Positions 8,510 through 16,821 of a stretch of 64,000 nucleotides of DNA are shown piece after piece; within the stretch, counting starts at the first letter, position 1; each line of letters starts with the position of its first letter. This stretch comes from Pseudaminobacter salicylatoxidans (GTDB lineage: Bacteria > Pseudomonadota > Alphaproteobacteria > Rhizobiales > Rhizobiaceae), in assembly GCF_003148475.1 (NCBI RefSeq), contig NZ_QGGG01000013.1:1-64000 (forward strand). The letters are read 5' to 3'. The position numbers and the translations under genes were made by a program. The notes under the pieces were generated by a model, which searched no databases, was not told the DNA's origin, and saw only the letters and a program-made list of their open reading frames with translations.

Positions 8510-9679
8510 ATGGCGCATTACGACGTCATCATCATCGGCGGCGCGATCGTCGGCAGTTCGATCGCCTATTATCTGCGCGAGGAGGGGTTTTCGGGCTCCA
8601 TCGCGCTGATCGAGCGCGACCCGCAGTTCACTTACTCCTCCACGACGCTGTCCTGCGCCTCGATCCGCCAGCAGTTCTCGATCCCTGAAAACATCCGCCT
8701 GTCGCAGTTCACGCTGGCGCTGTTCCGCCGCCTGCAGCAGGAATTCGGCGCTGACGCCGACATCGGTTTTCGCGAGGGCGGCTATCTCATCCTCGCCGGC
8801 GAGGCCGGCCTGCCCATCCTGAAGCAGAACCATGCCGCGCAGATGGCCGAAGGCGCCGACATCGTGCTGGAGGATGCCGACGCGCTGCACAGGCGCTTCG
8901 GCTGGATTTCCACCGAGGGCATCGTCGGCGGCGCCTATGGCCGCTCGGGCGAGGGCTGGTTCGACGCCCATGCGCTGCTCACGCTGTTCCGCAAGGCGCT
9001 GCGCGGCCGGAATGTGGAGTTCATCACCCGGTCGGTCACCGGCATCGAGCGCGAGGGCGACCGCGTCACCGCCGTCACCCTCGACGATGGCGAGCGGCTG
9101 GAAGCGGGCATGATCTTCAACGCCGCCGGCCCCTCCGCCGGCAAGGTTGCCGCCATGGCCGGCATCGAGCTGCCGGTGGAGCCGCGCAAGCGCAGCGTCT
9201 TCATCTTCGAGGCGCATGACAAATTCGACGACATGCCGCTGATGGTGGACCCCAGCGGCATCTATGTGCGCCCCGAGGGCAGCGTCTACATCACCGGCGG
9301 CGCGGAAGAGGAGGACGGCGAAGCCGCCGCCGCGCCGGAGGATTTCGACCCCGACTGGTCGCTGTTCGAGGAAAAGATCTGGCCGGTGCTGGCTACACGC
9401 GTTCCCGCCTTCGAGGCGATCAAGGCCACCCGCGCCTGGGCCGGGCACTACGACTACAACACGCTCGACCAGAACGCGGTGATCGGCCCGCACCCGCAGG
9501 TCACGAACTTCATCTTCGCCAACGGTTTTTCCGGCCATGGGCTGCAACAGGCCCCCGCTGCCGGCAAGGCGCTGGCCGAGCTTGTCATGCATGGCGCCTA
9601 CAGGACCATCGACTGCTCGGCCTTCGGCTATGAACGCATCGCCGGGAAGCGGCCGTTCCGGGAACTGAACGTGATCTGA
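8510..9679 (+). CDS. FAD-dependent oxidoreductase (DAO family, FOXRED1/sarcosine oxidase-like)
   Basis: 389 residues. The N terminus [18 protein letters not shown] is the dinucleotide-binding GxGxxG-type motif. The body follows the D-amino-acid oxidase-like family, with a substrate-binding middle part, AAGPSAG near residue 206 and a C-terminal FAD-binding [20 protein letters not shown]. Such enzymes oxidise secondary or tertiary amines and amino acids. The substrate cannot be read from sequence. It is divergent from the CoA-ester lyase and followed by leuD after about 125 bases. Cytoplasmic; no membrane segment. Confidence 0.88.
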   Translation: MAHYDVIIIGGAIVGSSIAYYLREEGFSGSIALIERDPQFTYSSTTLSCASIRQQFSIPENIRLSQFTLALFRRLQQEFGADADIGFREGGYLILAGEAGLPILKQNHAAQMAEGADIVLEDADALHRRFGWISTEGIVGGAYGRSGEGWFDAHALLTLFRKALRGRNVEFITRSVTGIEREGDRVTAVTLDDGERLEAGMIFNAAGPSAGKVAAMAGIELPVEPRKRSVFIFEAHDKFDDMPLMVDPSGIYVRPEGSVYITGGAEEEDGEAAAAPEDFDPDWSLFEEKIWPVLATRVPAFEAIKATRAWAGHYDYNTLDQNAVIGPHPQVTNFIFANGFSGHGLQQAPAAGKALAELVMHGAYRTIDCSAFGYERIAGKRPFRELNVI

Positions 9680-9803
9680 GCGTGCTGCGGCATGTGCCGG
9701 CCGAACACAATGCATTGCCCGCGCGTATCGGGCTTTGATTCACCGTCTCTATTGTGTAAAGCAGAGGCGAAACATTCCCCGGAACCAGAACGGGTACAGG
9801 CCT

Positions 9804-10409
9804 ATGGAAAAGTTCAACAAGCTCACCGGCGTCGCCGCTCCCTTGCCGATCGTCAATGTCGACACCGACATGATCATCCCCAAGGATTACCTCAAGACGA
9901 TCAAGCGCACCGGTCTCGGCACGGGGCTTTTCGCCGAGATGCGCTACAATGAGGACGGTTCGGAAAATCCCGATTTCGTGCTCAACAAGCCGGCCTACCG
10001 CAACGCGCAGATCCTCGTGGCCGGCGACAATTTCGGCTGCGGCTCGAGCCGCGAGCATGCCCCGTGGGCGCTGCTAGATTTCGGCATCCGCTGCGTGATC
10101 TCGACCTCGTTCGCCGACATTTTCTACAACAACTGCTTCAAGAACGGCATCCTGCCGATCACGGTCAGCCAGGAAGACCTCGACAAGCTGATGGACGACG
10201 CCTCGCGCGGCGCCAACGCCACCCTCACCGTCGATCTGGAAGCCATGGAAATCCATGGCCCCGATGGCGGCACGGTCAAGTTCGACCTCGACGACTTCAA
10301 GCGCCACTGCCTGCTGAACGGCCTCGACGACATCGGCCTGACCATGGAGAAGGCCCCGGCAATCGCCACCTTCGAGCAGAAATACGCCGAAACCCGCCCC
10401 TGGGCCTGA
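9804..10409 (+). CDS. leuD: 3-isopropylmalate dehydratase small subunit
   Basis: 201 residues, full length for LeuD. It pairs with LeuC to isomerise 2-isopropylmalate to 3-isopropylmalate in leucine biosynthesis. Visible family motifs are [15 protein letters not shown] near the N terminus, [17 protein letters not shown] (residues about 73-89) and the swivel-domain sequence [17 protein letters not shown]. The ATG used gives [15 protein letters not shown]; a longer upstream frame has no family sequence. A strong terminator lies 27 bases beyond the stop. leuB is 3.5 kb further on and leuC is 29 kb away on the other strand, so the two dehydratase subunits are not co-transcribed. Confidence 0.96.
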   Translation: MEKFNKLTGVAAPLPIVNVDTDMIIPKDYLKTIKRTGLGTGLFAEMRYNEDGSENPDFVLNKPAYRNAQILVAGDNFGCGSSREHAPWALLDFGIRCVISTSFADIFYNNCFKNGILPITVSQEDLDKLMDDASRGANATLTVDLEAMEIHGPDGGTVKFDLDDFKRHCLLNGLDDIGLTMEKAPAIATFEQKYAETRPWA

Positions 10410-10435
10410 AGCCCGAAAGGCACATGTCGAATTGC

Positions 10436-10462
10436 AAAGGGCTGCCTCGCGCAGCCCTTTTT
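10436..10462 (+). terminator. rho-independent terminator of leuD
   Basis: A perfect 10-bp stem (AAAGGGCTGC / GCAGCCCTTT) with a 5-base loop, running into a T tract. Confidence 0.9.
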
Positions 10463-10624
10463 CGTGGCCAGAATACCATCCTGCAAGACAGGTTGAACGC
10501 ACCGGGCAGTGAACTCCGGCGCAAGGGCTGACAGCGCGCGGCGGGCTGTGGCATGGTCGGCGCTTATTCGCCGCCGGAGCCCGGATTTCCGGCCTTTTAT
10601 GCAACTCCCCGATTCGGAGTGCCC

Positions 10625-11452
10625 ATGCACAAGACCGTTTCCCTTATCGCTGCCGCCTTGCTGCTGGGCGTCGCCATGCCGGCCCTTGCACAGGACGGGC
10701 AGCCAAAATCCATTCCCTTCGCCGGCGGCAAGCTGACGATCACCGAAACGCCCGAGCAGGACAAGATCCTGGCGTTCGACGGCAAGGAACTGGCCCGCAA
10801 TTATGTGGTGCTCTACGACCGCACGGTGGAGCTGCAAGGCACCAGGGCCGCGCTGTTTGCGGTGGGCGACGGCGGCAATGCCTGCGGCACCTCGACCGTG
10901 ATCGTCTGGAAGCCGGAAGATCAGACGCTCAAATCGGTCACGGTGGGTGCCGATTGCGGCGCGCCGCCGGCAGCCGCCACCGACGATGCGCTCTATTTCG
11001 TGCCCTATCTGCGGCCGGGCGAAACGGCCGACGTGCAGAGCTGGACCCCCGACGAGGGCCTGAAGCTCGCCGGCGAATTGAGCTACGCGCCGCAGCCGGA
11101 CACGCATTGGGACGACCTGGAAGGCGGCAAGCTCGGGCATCCCTACGATCTCTTCGCCAACGCGGATTTCTATGCCGCCGCGCAAAAGCTGCTGGACGGC
11201 AAGCTGGAGGATGTAGCGCTGGCGCTTGCGGTGGCGGCCGAGCCCGAAAGGACGCGATCCGGCATCATCTACGGCAGCGGCTGCATTCCCCATTCCTGCG
11301 GCGAGGGCAATGGCTTCTTCGCCGTCGATCCGAAGGCCGAGGCGGTCTGGTTTGCCCAGCAGACCGATGCGTCCACGCCCGACGCCTGGCCGGCACTCGA
11401 CAGTTGGCCGGCCGAAATCCGCGACATCATGACCAGAACCTTCGCTCAATAG
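10625..11452 (+). CDS. secreted protein of unknown function
   Basis: 275 residues from the ATG that begins a clear signal peptide (MHKTVSLIAAALLLGVAMPALA, cleavage after ALA near residue 22). The mature part is about 250 residues, acidic, with no further membrane segment. It holds four cysteines, probably in two disulfides (ACGTST with DCGAPP; GCIPHSC). I do not recognise a named family, though similar hypothetical periplasmic proteins occur in rhizobia. It is followed after 8 bases by the RidA-family gene, so the two are probably co-transcribed. Confidence 0.8.
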   Translation: MHKTVSLIAAALLLGVAMPALAQDGQPKSIPFAGGKLTITETPEQDKILAFDGKELARNYVVLYDRTVELQGTRAALFAVGDGGNACGTSTVIVWKPEDQTLKSVTVGADCGAPPAAATDDALYFVPYLRPGETADVQSWTPDEGLKLAGELSYAPQPDTHWDDLEGGKLGHPYDLFANADFYAAAQKLLDGKLEDVALALAVAAEPERTRSGIIYGSGCIPHSCGEGNGFFAVDPKAEAVWFAQQTDASTPDAWPALDSWPAEIRDIMTRTFAQ

Positions 11453-11460
11453 GATTTTTC

Positions 11461-11841
11461 ATGCGCAAGCTCATCTCCACCGGTTCGCCCTTCGAGAAGA
11501 CCGCGGGCTATTCGCGCGCGGTGGTGCAAGGCGACTGGTGCTTCGTCTCCGGCACCACCGGCTACGACTATGCCACCATGACCATGCCCGACAGCGTGGA
11601 AGACCAGACCCGCAATTGCCTCGCCACCATCGCCAGGGCACTGGAGGAAGGCGGCTTCGAGATGGCCGACGTGGTGCGCGCGCATTACTACGTCACCGAC
11701 CGCAGTTTTGTGGATGTGGTGTTCCCGATCCTCGGCGAAGCCTTCGGCGAGATCAGGCCCGCCGCCACCATGATCGTCTGCCAGCTCAACACGCCCGAGA
11801 TGAAGATCGAGATCGAGGTGACGGCGATGAAACGGGAGTGA
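11461..11841 (+). CDS. RidA (YjgF/YER057c/UK114) family protein
   Basis: 126 residues. The fold is indicated by YSRAVVQGDWCFVSGTTGYD, the QTRNCLATIARALEEGG helix and the C-terminal RPAATMIVCQLNTPEMKIEIEVTA strand. RidA enzymes hydrolyse reactive enamine/imine intermediates from PLP-dependent dehydratases. This branch belongs to the wider family, and its substrate is not certain because the arginine usually needed for deaminase activity appears only as the R of IRPAATM. It starts 8 bases after the secreted-protein gene. Confidence 0.9.
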   Translation: MRKLISTGSPFEKTAGYSRAVVQGDWCFVSGTTGYDYATMTMPDSVEDQTRNCLATIARALEEGGFEMADVVRAHYYVTDRSFVDVVFPILGEAFGEIRPAATMIVCQLNTPEMKIEIEVTAMKRE

Positions 11842-11962
11842 TGATGTAGGGGATGGAGGCAGCGCAGCGCACCCGGCTGGAATGTCCGCAGTCGACCCAT
11901 TGTCGTCGTTCATTGGCTTAACCGATGCATCAAAAGGCGTACCCGAAGCCTGTCGCGAGAAA

Positions 11963-12700
11963 TCAGATCATGCCGCCATTGGCGCGCAGCACCTGGCCGT
12001 TGATCCAGGCCCCGTCCGGGCCGGCGAGGAAGGCAACCGCCGATGCGATGTCCTCCGGTGTGCCAAGGCGTTCGAGCGGGTTCATCTTCGACATGCGCTC
12101 GATCAATTCAGGCGACTTGCCATCAAGGAACAGCGCCGTGGCGGTCGGTCCGGGAGCGACAGCGTTGACGGTGATTGAGCGGCCGCGCAGTTCCTTGGAG
12201 AGGATGCCGGTCAGGGCTTCCACGGCAGCCTTCGTCGCGGCATAGACGCTATAGGTTTCGAGCTTCAGGCCGACCACCGAGGTCGACAGATTGACGATGC
12301 GGCCGCCGTCGCGCAGGCGCCTGGATGCTTCGCGCAAGGTGTTGATCGTGCCCTTGAGGTTGATGGCGATCTGGCTGTCGATGAGGTCGTCGTCGCTGTC
12401 GGCGAGTTTGGCCAGTTTCATGATACCGGCATTATTGACCAGAACGTCGATGCCGCCAAAGGCTGCCTCGGCGCTGTCGAACATGCGGGCGATATGATTA
12501 GGATCGCTAACGTCGGCCTGGATTGTGAGGGCCTTGCCGCCGGCCTTTTCAATGTCGGCGGCGAGCTGTTCGGCCGCAGCGACCGAGCCGGCATAGTTGA
12601 TGATGACAGTGAGACCGTCGCTTGCGAGGCGCCGGGCAATGGCTGCGCCGATCCCGCGGGATGCGCCGGTTACGAGAGCGACTTTGCTGGTGGCAGTCAT
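11963..12700 (-). CDS. short-chain dehydrogenase/reductase (SDR)
   Basis: 245 residues, a classical SDR. It has the NAD(P)-binding TGASRGIG (residues 11-18), NNAG near residue 90, the catalytic Ser in the LSTSVVG strand and YAATK near residue 154, and a C terminus typical of 3-oxoacyl-ACP-reductase-like enzymes. Physiological substrate unknown. The gene is divergent from a LysR-type regulator across about 125 bases, a common arrangement in which the regulator controls the SDR. Here the regulator is broken. Confidence 0.92.
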   Translation of the reverse strand: MTATSKVALVTGASRGIGAAIARRLASDGLTVIINYAGSVAAAEQLAADIEKAGGKALTIQADVSDPNHIARMFDSAEAAFGGIDVLVNNAGIMKLAKLADSDDDLIDSQIAINLKGTINTLREASRRLRDGGRIVNLSTSVVGLKLETYSVYAATKAAVEALTGILSKELRGRSITVNAVAPGPTATALFLDGKSPELIERMSKMNPLERLGTPEDIASAVAFLAGPDGAWINGQVLRANGGMI

Positions 12701-12826
12701 GGTGCTTCTCCTTCTGGTTCGTGCCGTGTGGGCTGATGAGCAGCAGATAGCCCTTTTATCCCTGCGGATAATCGGTAAAAATCAAGCATCACTATTCCGA
12801 ACAGACGAACAATATAGAAGGCCTGT

Positions 12827-13692
12827 ATGGATCGACTGGACGCGATGCGGCTATTCACGCGCGTGGTGGAGCGGCGCAGCTTCAGCCAGGCTGCGACGGA
12901 CCTTGCCATTCCGCGCTCGACGGCAACACAGGTCATCCAGAAGTTGGAGGAACGGCTGGGCGCGCGCCTGCTGCAACGCACGACGCGCACGGTGCGGGCC
13001 ACGCTGGACGGCGAAGCCTAGACGATGTGGAAAATGCTGAAGCGGCGTTCCGCGACACCAGTCCGCGCGGGCTGCTGCGGGTCGATGTGCACGGCACGTT
13101 GGCCCGTCATTTCCTGCTGCCGGCGCTGCAGGAATTTCTGGAAGCCTATCCCGGTATTCAGTTGCACATGAGCGAAGGCGACCGGCTAGCGGATCTTGTG
13201 CGCGAGGGGATCGACTGCGTGCTGCGCGTTGGCTCCCCGCAAGACAGCGATATGATCGCCCGGCGCGTTGCAGTGCTGAACGAGGTGACGGTGGCGTCAC
13301 CGGATTATTTGGCCAAACATGGCGTGCCCATGAGTGTCGACGCCTTGAGGGACGGTCACTGCATGGTCGGCTTCCATTCCAGCGCGACGGGCGGGTTGCT
13401 GCCTCTGCAATTTACCGTCCACGGCGAAATCCAGTCACTAACACTGCCGACAACGCTTACCGTCAGCGCCGCGGAAAGCTACGTCGCAGCCGCAGGGCTC
13501 GGCCTGGGACTGATCCAGGTGCCGCGGTATCACGTGGACGCAGCGCTGGCATCCGGTGAACTGGTCGAGGTTCTGCCGGCACACCCGCCCTCGTCAACAC
13601 CGGTCTCGCTGCTCTATCCGTCCAGCCGTCAGCTTTCTCCCCGTGTGCGAATCTTCATCGACTGGGTGGCCAGACAGTTCACTGCGTGCTGA
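12827..13692 (+). pseudogene. LysR-family regulator disrupted by an internal deletion/frameshift
   Basis: The first 64 codons encode an intact LysR winged helix-turn-helix (MDRLDAMRLFTRVVERRSFS through RTTRTVRATLDGEA), then a TAG at 13019-13021. The rest of the protein continues in another frame from about 13020 (DDVENAEAAF...) to a TGA at 13690-13692. It holds the whole substrate-binding domain, including VDVHGTLARHFLLPAL and DCVLRVG. Related regulators recalled from rhizobia have about eight residues of the type YYRRCLAI between GEA and the LDD/LAD segment. Loss of about 25 bases explains both the missing residues and the frame change. The N-terminal fragment could still bind DNA, but a functional inducer-responsive regulator is unlikely. 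Confidence 0.85.
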
Positions 13693-13968
13693 CGATGGCA
13701 GCGTTGTCGGTCGACACAGCTTTCTTCGGTTTGGAAGCACTCGGCGATCAGACTGCAGCCAGGATGGGCTGTTCTTCGGGCCAGCGATCCCAAAAGCGGG
13801 CGGTCAACTTCCCACCCCTTAGTTGCCGTAGGCTCACTCCCCCTCCTTCCCCTCCACGCCACCCCAAAACCCTTCCCTGCCCTGCACCAACCCTTTCCGT
13901 CTTGCGTGTCGCGCGCGCGGCGTTTAGCAAGGCGGCGGTTCATGGCTTTCTGAAAGGGTTTTCTCCTC

Positions 13969-15081
13969 ATGGCTACGCGCAAGCTTCTCCTCCTGCCGGG
14001 CGACGGCATCGGTCCCGAGGCAATGAACGAGGTTCGCAAGCTGATCTCGGTGATGAACGAGAAATTCGGCTGCGGCTTCGAGACCGAGGAAGGTCTCGTG
14101 GGCGGAAGCGCCTATGACGCGCACGGCCAGTCGATTTCCGAGGCCGACATGGAGAAGGCCATGGCGGCGGACGCGGTGCTGTTCGGCGCCGTCGGCGGCC
14201 CGAAATGGGCCGACGTGCCCTACGAGATGCGCCCCGAGGCCGGCCTGCTGCGCCTGCGCAAGGACATGCAGCTCTTCGCAAACCTGCGTCCGGCCATCTG
14301 CTATCCGGCGCTGGCTTCGTCCTCGTCGCTCAAGCCGGAGGTGGTCGAGGGCCTCGACATCCTCATCCTGCGCGAGCTGACCGGCGGCGTCTATTTCGGA
14401 GAGCCCAAGGAAATCACCGATCTCGGCAACGGCCAGAAGCGCGCCATCGACACCCAGGTCTACGACACCTACGAGATCGAGCGCATCTCGGGCGTCGCCT
14501 TCGAGCTGGCGCGCACGCGCCGCAACAAGGTCACCTCGATGGAAAAGCACAATGTGATGAAGTCGGGCGTGCTGTGGAAGGACGTGGTCTCCCAGACCCA
14601 CAAGGCCAAATATTCCGACGTGCAGCTCGAGCACATGCTGGCCGACGCCGGCGGCATGCAGCTCGTGCGCTGGCCCAAGCAGTTCGACGTCATCGTCACC
14701 GACAACCTGTTCGGCGACATGCTGTCGGACGTGGCGGCCATGCTCACCGGCTCGCTCGGCATGCTGCCCTCGGCCTCGCTCGGCGCGCCCGATGCCAGGA
14801 CCGGCAAGCGCAAGGCGCTCTACGAGCCGGTGCACGGCTCCGCGCCCGACATCGCCGGCAAGGGTCTCGCCAACCCGATCGCCATGATCGCGTCCTTCGC
14901 CATGTGCCTGCGCTACTCCTTCAACATGACGGCCGAAGCCGACCGCCTCGAAGCGGCGATCGCCGGCGTGCTGGAAGACGGCCTGCGCACCCGCGACATC
15001 ATGTCGGAAGGCAAGACCGAGGTCGGCACCACCCGGATGGGCGACGCCATCGTCGCAAAATTCCTGTCGCTGGCGGCGTAA
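13969..15081 (+). CDS. leuB: 3-isopropylmalate dehydrogenase
   Basis: 370 residues, full length. LeuB oxidatively decarboxylates 3-isopropylmalate to 2-oxoisocaproate with NAD, the third step of leucine biosynthesis. Visible are [13 protein letters not shown] at the N terminus, the [12 protein letters not shown] substrate loop, the Lys in [24 protein letters not shown] with metal-binding aspartates, and [20 protein letters not shown] in the NAD-binding part. A strong terminator follows within 25 bases, so it is a single-gene unit. The 275-base upstream region contains a polypyrimidine stretch near 13850 and no gene. Confidence 0.97.
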   Translation: MATRKLLLLPGDGIGPEAMNEVRKLISVMNEKFGCGFETEEGLVGGSAYDAHGQSISEADMEKAMAADAVLFGAVGGPKWADVPYEMRPEAGLLRLRKDMQLFANLRPAICYPALASSSSLKPEVVEGLDILILRELTGGVYFGEPKEITDLGNGQKRAIDTQVYDTYEIERISGVAFELARTRRNKVTSMEKHNVMKSGVLWKDVVSQTHKAKYSDVQLEHMLADAGGMQLVRWPKQFDVIVTDNLFGDMLSDVAAMLTGSLGMLPSASLGAPDARTGKRKALYEPVHGSAPDIAGKGLANPIAMIASFAMCLRYSFNMTAEADRLEAAIAGVLEDGLRTRDIMSEGKTEVGTTRMGDAIVAKFLSLAA

Positions 15082-15102
15082 GAACGCCCGCAGGCATCTG
15101 TC

Positions 15103-15141
15103 AGCCCGACGAGGCCCACCGGCTTCGTCGGGCTTTTTTTC
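15103..15141 (+). terminator. rho-independent terminator of leuB
   Basis: Long GC-rich stem AGCCCGACGAGGCC / GGCTTCGTCGGGCT (one G-T pair) closed by a 4-base loop and followed by seven T. Confidence 0.92.
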
Positions 15142-15173
15142 GAGCCCTCTTCGCCGCAACCGCCAATTGACTA

Positions 15174-15192
15174 TTTACGCAAAGGGCGTAAA
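15174..15192. promoter_or_regulatory. perfect inverted repeat, candidate operator
   Basis: TTTACGC and GCGTAAA separated by AAAGG: 7-bp perfect arms in a 19-bp site. It sits just downstream of a TTGACT hexamer (15167-15172) and about 27 bases before the start of a possible 43-codon ORF. The size and symmetry suit a dimeric repressor. No cognate regulator is identifiable nearby. Confidence 0.5.
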
Positions 15193-15218
15193 AGCAGCGG
15201 CGAACAGGGAACCCCTCG

Positions 15219-15350
15219 ATGCACGGCCACTCTTCGGCTCATTCCGCATTCGACCTTCCCGGCCATGATGTGAACCATCCGGCCGGGCGCGGCTTCGCGT
15301 CCCTGATTTCGACCAAAACCATGGCCAAAAAAACGACCACTACGGTCTGA
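15219..15350 (+). CDS. possible small protein, 43 residues
   Basis: An ATG with AGGGA about 9 bases upstream opens a 43-codon frame, MHGHSSAHSAFDLPGHDVNH then PAGRGFASLISTKTMAKKTTTTV. The N-terminal part is His-rich and the C-terminal part Lys/Thr-rich; there is no membrane segment. Support is contextual: the frame is bracketed by the leuB terminator and inverted repeat upstream and by a second terminator-like hairpin before asd, so the segment looks like a self-contained transcription unit. I do not recognise a family, and the frame may be fortuitous. Confidence 0.35.
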   Translation: MHGHSSAHSAFDLPGHDVNHPAGRGFASLISTKTMAKKTTTTV

Positions 15351-15396
15351 CTTCCCTTGGCCTGCTCACCCTCTCCCGGGTCTGGCCCGGGGGTGA

Positions 15397-15424
15397 AAAA
15401 CCCGCGTTGGCCGGCGGGTTTTCT
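15397..15424 (+). terminator. terminator-like hairpin between the small ORF and asd
   Basis: AAAACCCGC / GCGGGTTTT, a 9-bp stem with an 8-base loop and its own T run. It ends about 40 bases before asd, so it may terminate the small upstream unit or act in the asd leader. Confidence 0.6.
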
Positions 15425-15462
15425 CCAGGAAAAGAGCGGAGAGGGACAGGAGTAATCTGACG

Positions 15463-16497
15463 ATGGGTTTCAAGGTTGCGATCGCTGGCGCCACGGGCAA
15501 TGTGGGCCGGGAAATGCTCAATATTCTGGAAGAACGCGGCTTTCCCGCCGACGAAGTGGTGCCGCTGGCCTCGCGCCGCAGCCAGGGTACGGAAGTGTCC
15601 TATGGCGACAAGACGCTGAAGGTGCGCGCGCTCGACACCTATGACTTCTCCGACACCGATATCTGCCTGATGTCGGCCGGCGGCAACATCTCCAAGGAAT
15701 GGTCGCCGAAGATCGGCAAGCAGGGCTGCGTCGTCATCGACAACTCGTCGGCCTGGCGCTACGACGCCGAAGTGCCGCTGATCGTGCCGGAAGTGAACCC
15801 GGATGCGATCGACGGCTTTTCGAAGAAGAACATCATCGCCAACCCGAACTGCTCGACCGCCCAGCTCGTCGTGGCGCTGAAGCCGCTGCACGACAAGGCG
15901 AAGATCAAGCGCGTTGTGGTGTCCACCTACCAGTCCGTCTCGGGCGCCGGCAAGGAAGGCATGGACGAGCTGTTCACCCAGACCCGCGCCGTCTTCGTGG
16001 CCGACCCGGTCGAAGCCAAGAAGTTCACCAAGCGCATCGCCTTCAACGTCATCCCGCACATCGACGTGTTCATGGAAGACGGCTACACGAAGGAAGAGTG
16101 GAAGATGGTGGCCGAGACCAAGAAGATGCTCGACCTCAAGATCAAGCTGACGGCGACCGCCGTGCGCGTTCCCGTGTTCATCGGCCACTCGGAAGCCGTC
16201 AACATCGAGTTCGAAAACCCGATCACGCCGGACGAGGCGCGCGACATCCTGCGCGAGGCGCCGGGCTGTCTGGTCATCGACAAGCATGAGGATGGCGGCT
16301 ACGTCACCCCGGTCGAGAGCGCCGGCGAGGACGCGACCTACATCTCGCGCATCCGCGAGGACGCGACCGTCGAGAACGGCCTGGCCATGTGGGTCGTCTC
16401 CGACAATCTGCGCAAGGGCGCGGCACTGAACACGGTGCAGATCGCCGAGCTTCTCATCGCGCGCGGCCTGATCACGCCGAAGAAGAAGGCTGCCTGA
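15463..16497 (+). CDS. asd: aspartate-semialdehyde dehydrogenase
   Basis: 344 residues starting behind GACAGGAG. Asd makes aspartate semialdehyde for Lys/diaminopimelate, Thr and Met synthesis. Seen are the NADP-binding VAIAGATGNVGREML at the N terminus, the active-site cysteine in NPNCSTAQL (about residue 130), the SGAGKEGMDEL loop, and the catalytic His in VFIGHSEAVN (about residue 241). A strong terminator follows. No lysC or usg neighbours; it lies between leuB and the glutamate dehydrogenase gene. Confidence 0.97.
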   Translation: MGFKVAIAGATGNVGREMLNILEERGFPADEVVPLASRRSQGTEVSYGDKTLKVRALDTYDFSDTDICLMSAGGNISKEWSPKIGKQGCVVIDNSSAWRYDAEVPLIVPEVNPDAIDGFSKKNIIANPNCSTAQLVVALKPLHDKAKIKRVVVSTYQSVSGAGKEGMDELFTQTRAVFVADPVEAKKFTKRIAFNVIPHIDVFMEDGYTKEEWKMVAETKKMLDLKIKLTATAVRVPVFIGHSEAVNIEFENPITPDEARDILREAPGCLVIDKHEDGGYVTPVESAGEDATYISRIREDATVENGLAMWVVSDNLRKGAALNTVQIAELLIARGLITPKKKAA

Positions 16498-16517
16498 TCG
16501 GCCTTTCATGAAATCGG

Positions 16518-16549
16518 GCGGCGCTTCGTGACCGAAGCGCCGCTTTTTT
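16518..16549 (+). terminator. rho-independent terminator of asd
   Basis: An 11-bp perfect stem GCGGCGCTTCG / CGAAGCGCCGC with a 4-base loop and six T. Confidence 0.9.
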
Positions 16550-16821
16550 ATTGCAGCCGGCGCTCCGCTCCGGGCCCGCGATTGCCATGCGCTGAAGCGG
16601 GCTTTCGCGCAATTTCATGTCGGCGGCCGCAGCCTTTCCGAAACGGAGTTGCGGTTTTCCCGAACCGATGCCCGCGCCGTATTTTCGACGCCGGCGCGGT
16701 GTCATTTCAATTCATGAACCAATCGCATTTATGCTCTTGCCAGCGGATCGCGGCTCGCTAAACACGGGCCATCTGCTACGATTGTCGCAGAGCAATGCAT
16801 GGGTGGGGAGTTTTCAGAACC
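16550..16821. other. intergenic region before the glutamate dehydrogenase gene
   Basis: About 270 bases with no supported gene. It must hold the promoter of the downstream gene, but I see no convincing -35/-10 pair or operator. A purine-rich GGGTGGGGAG near 16800 serves as the ribosome-binding site. Confidence 0.5.
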
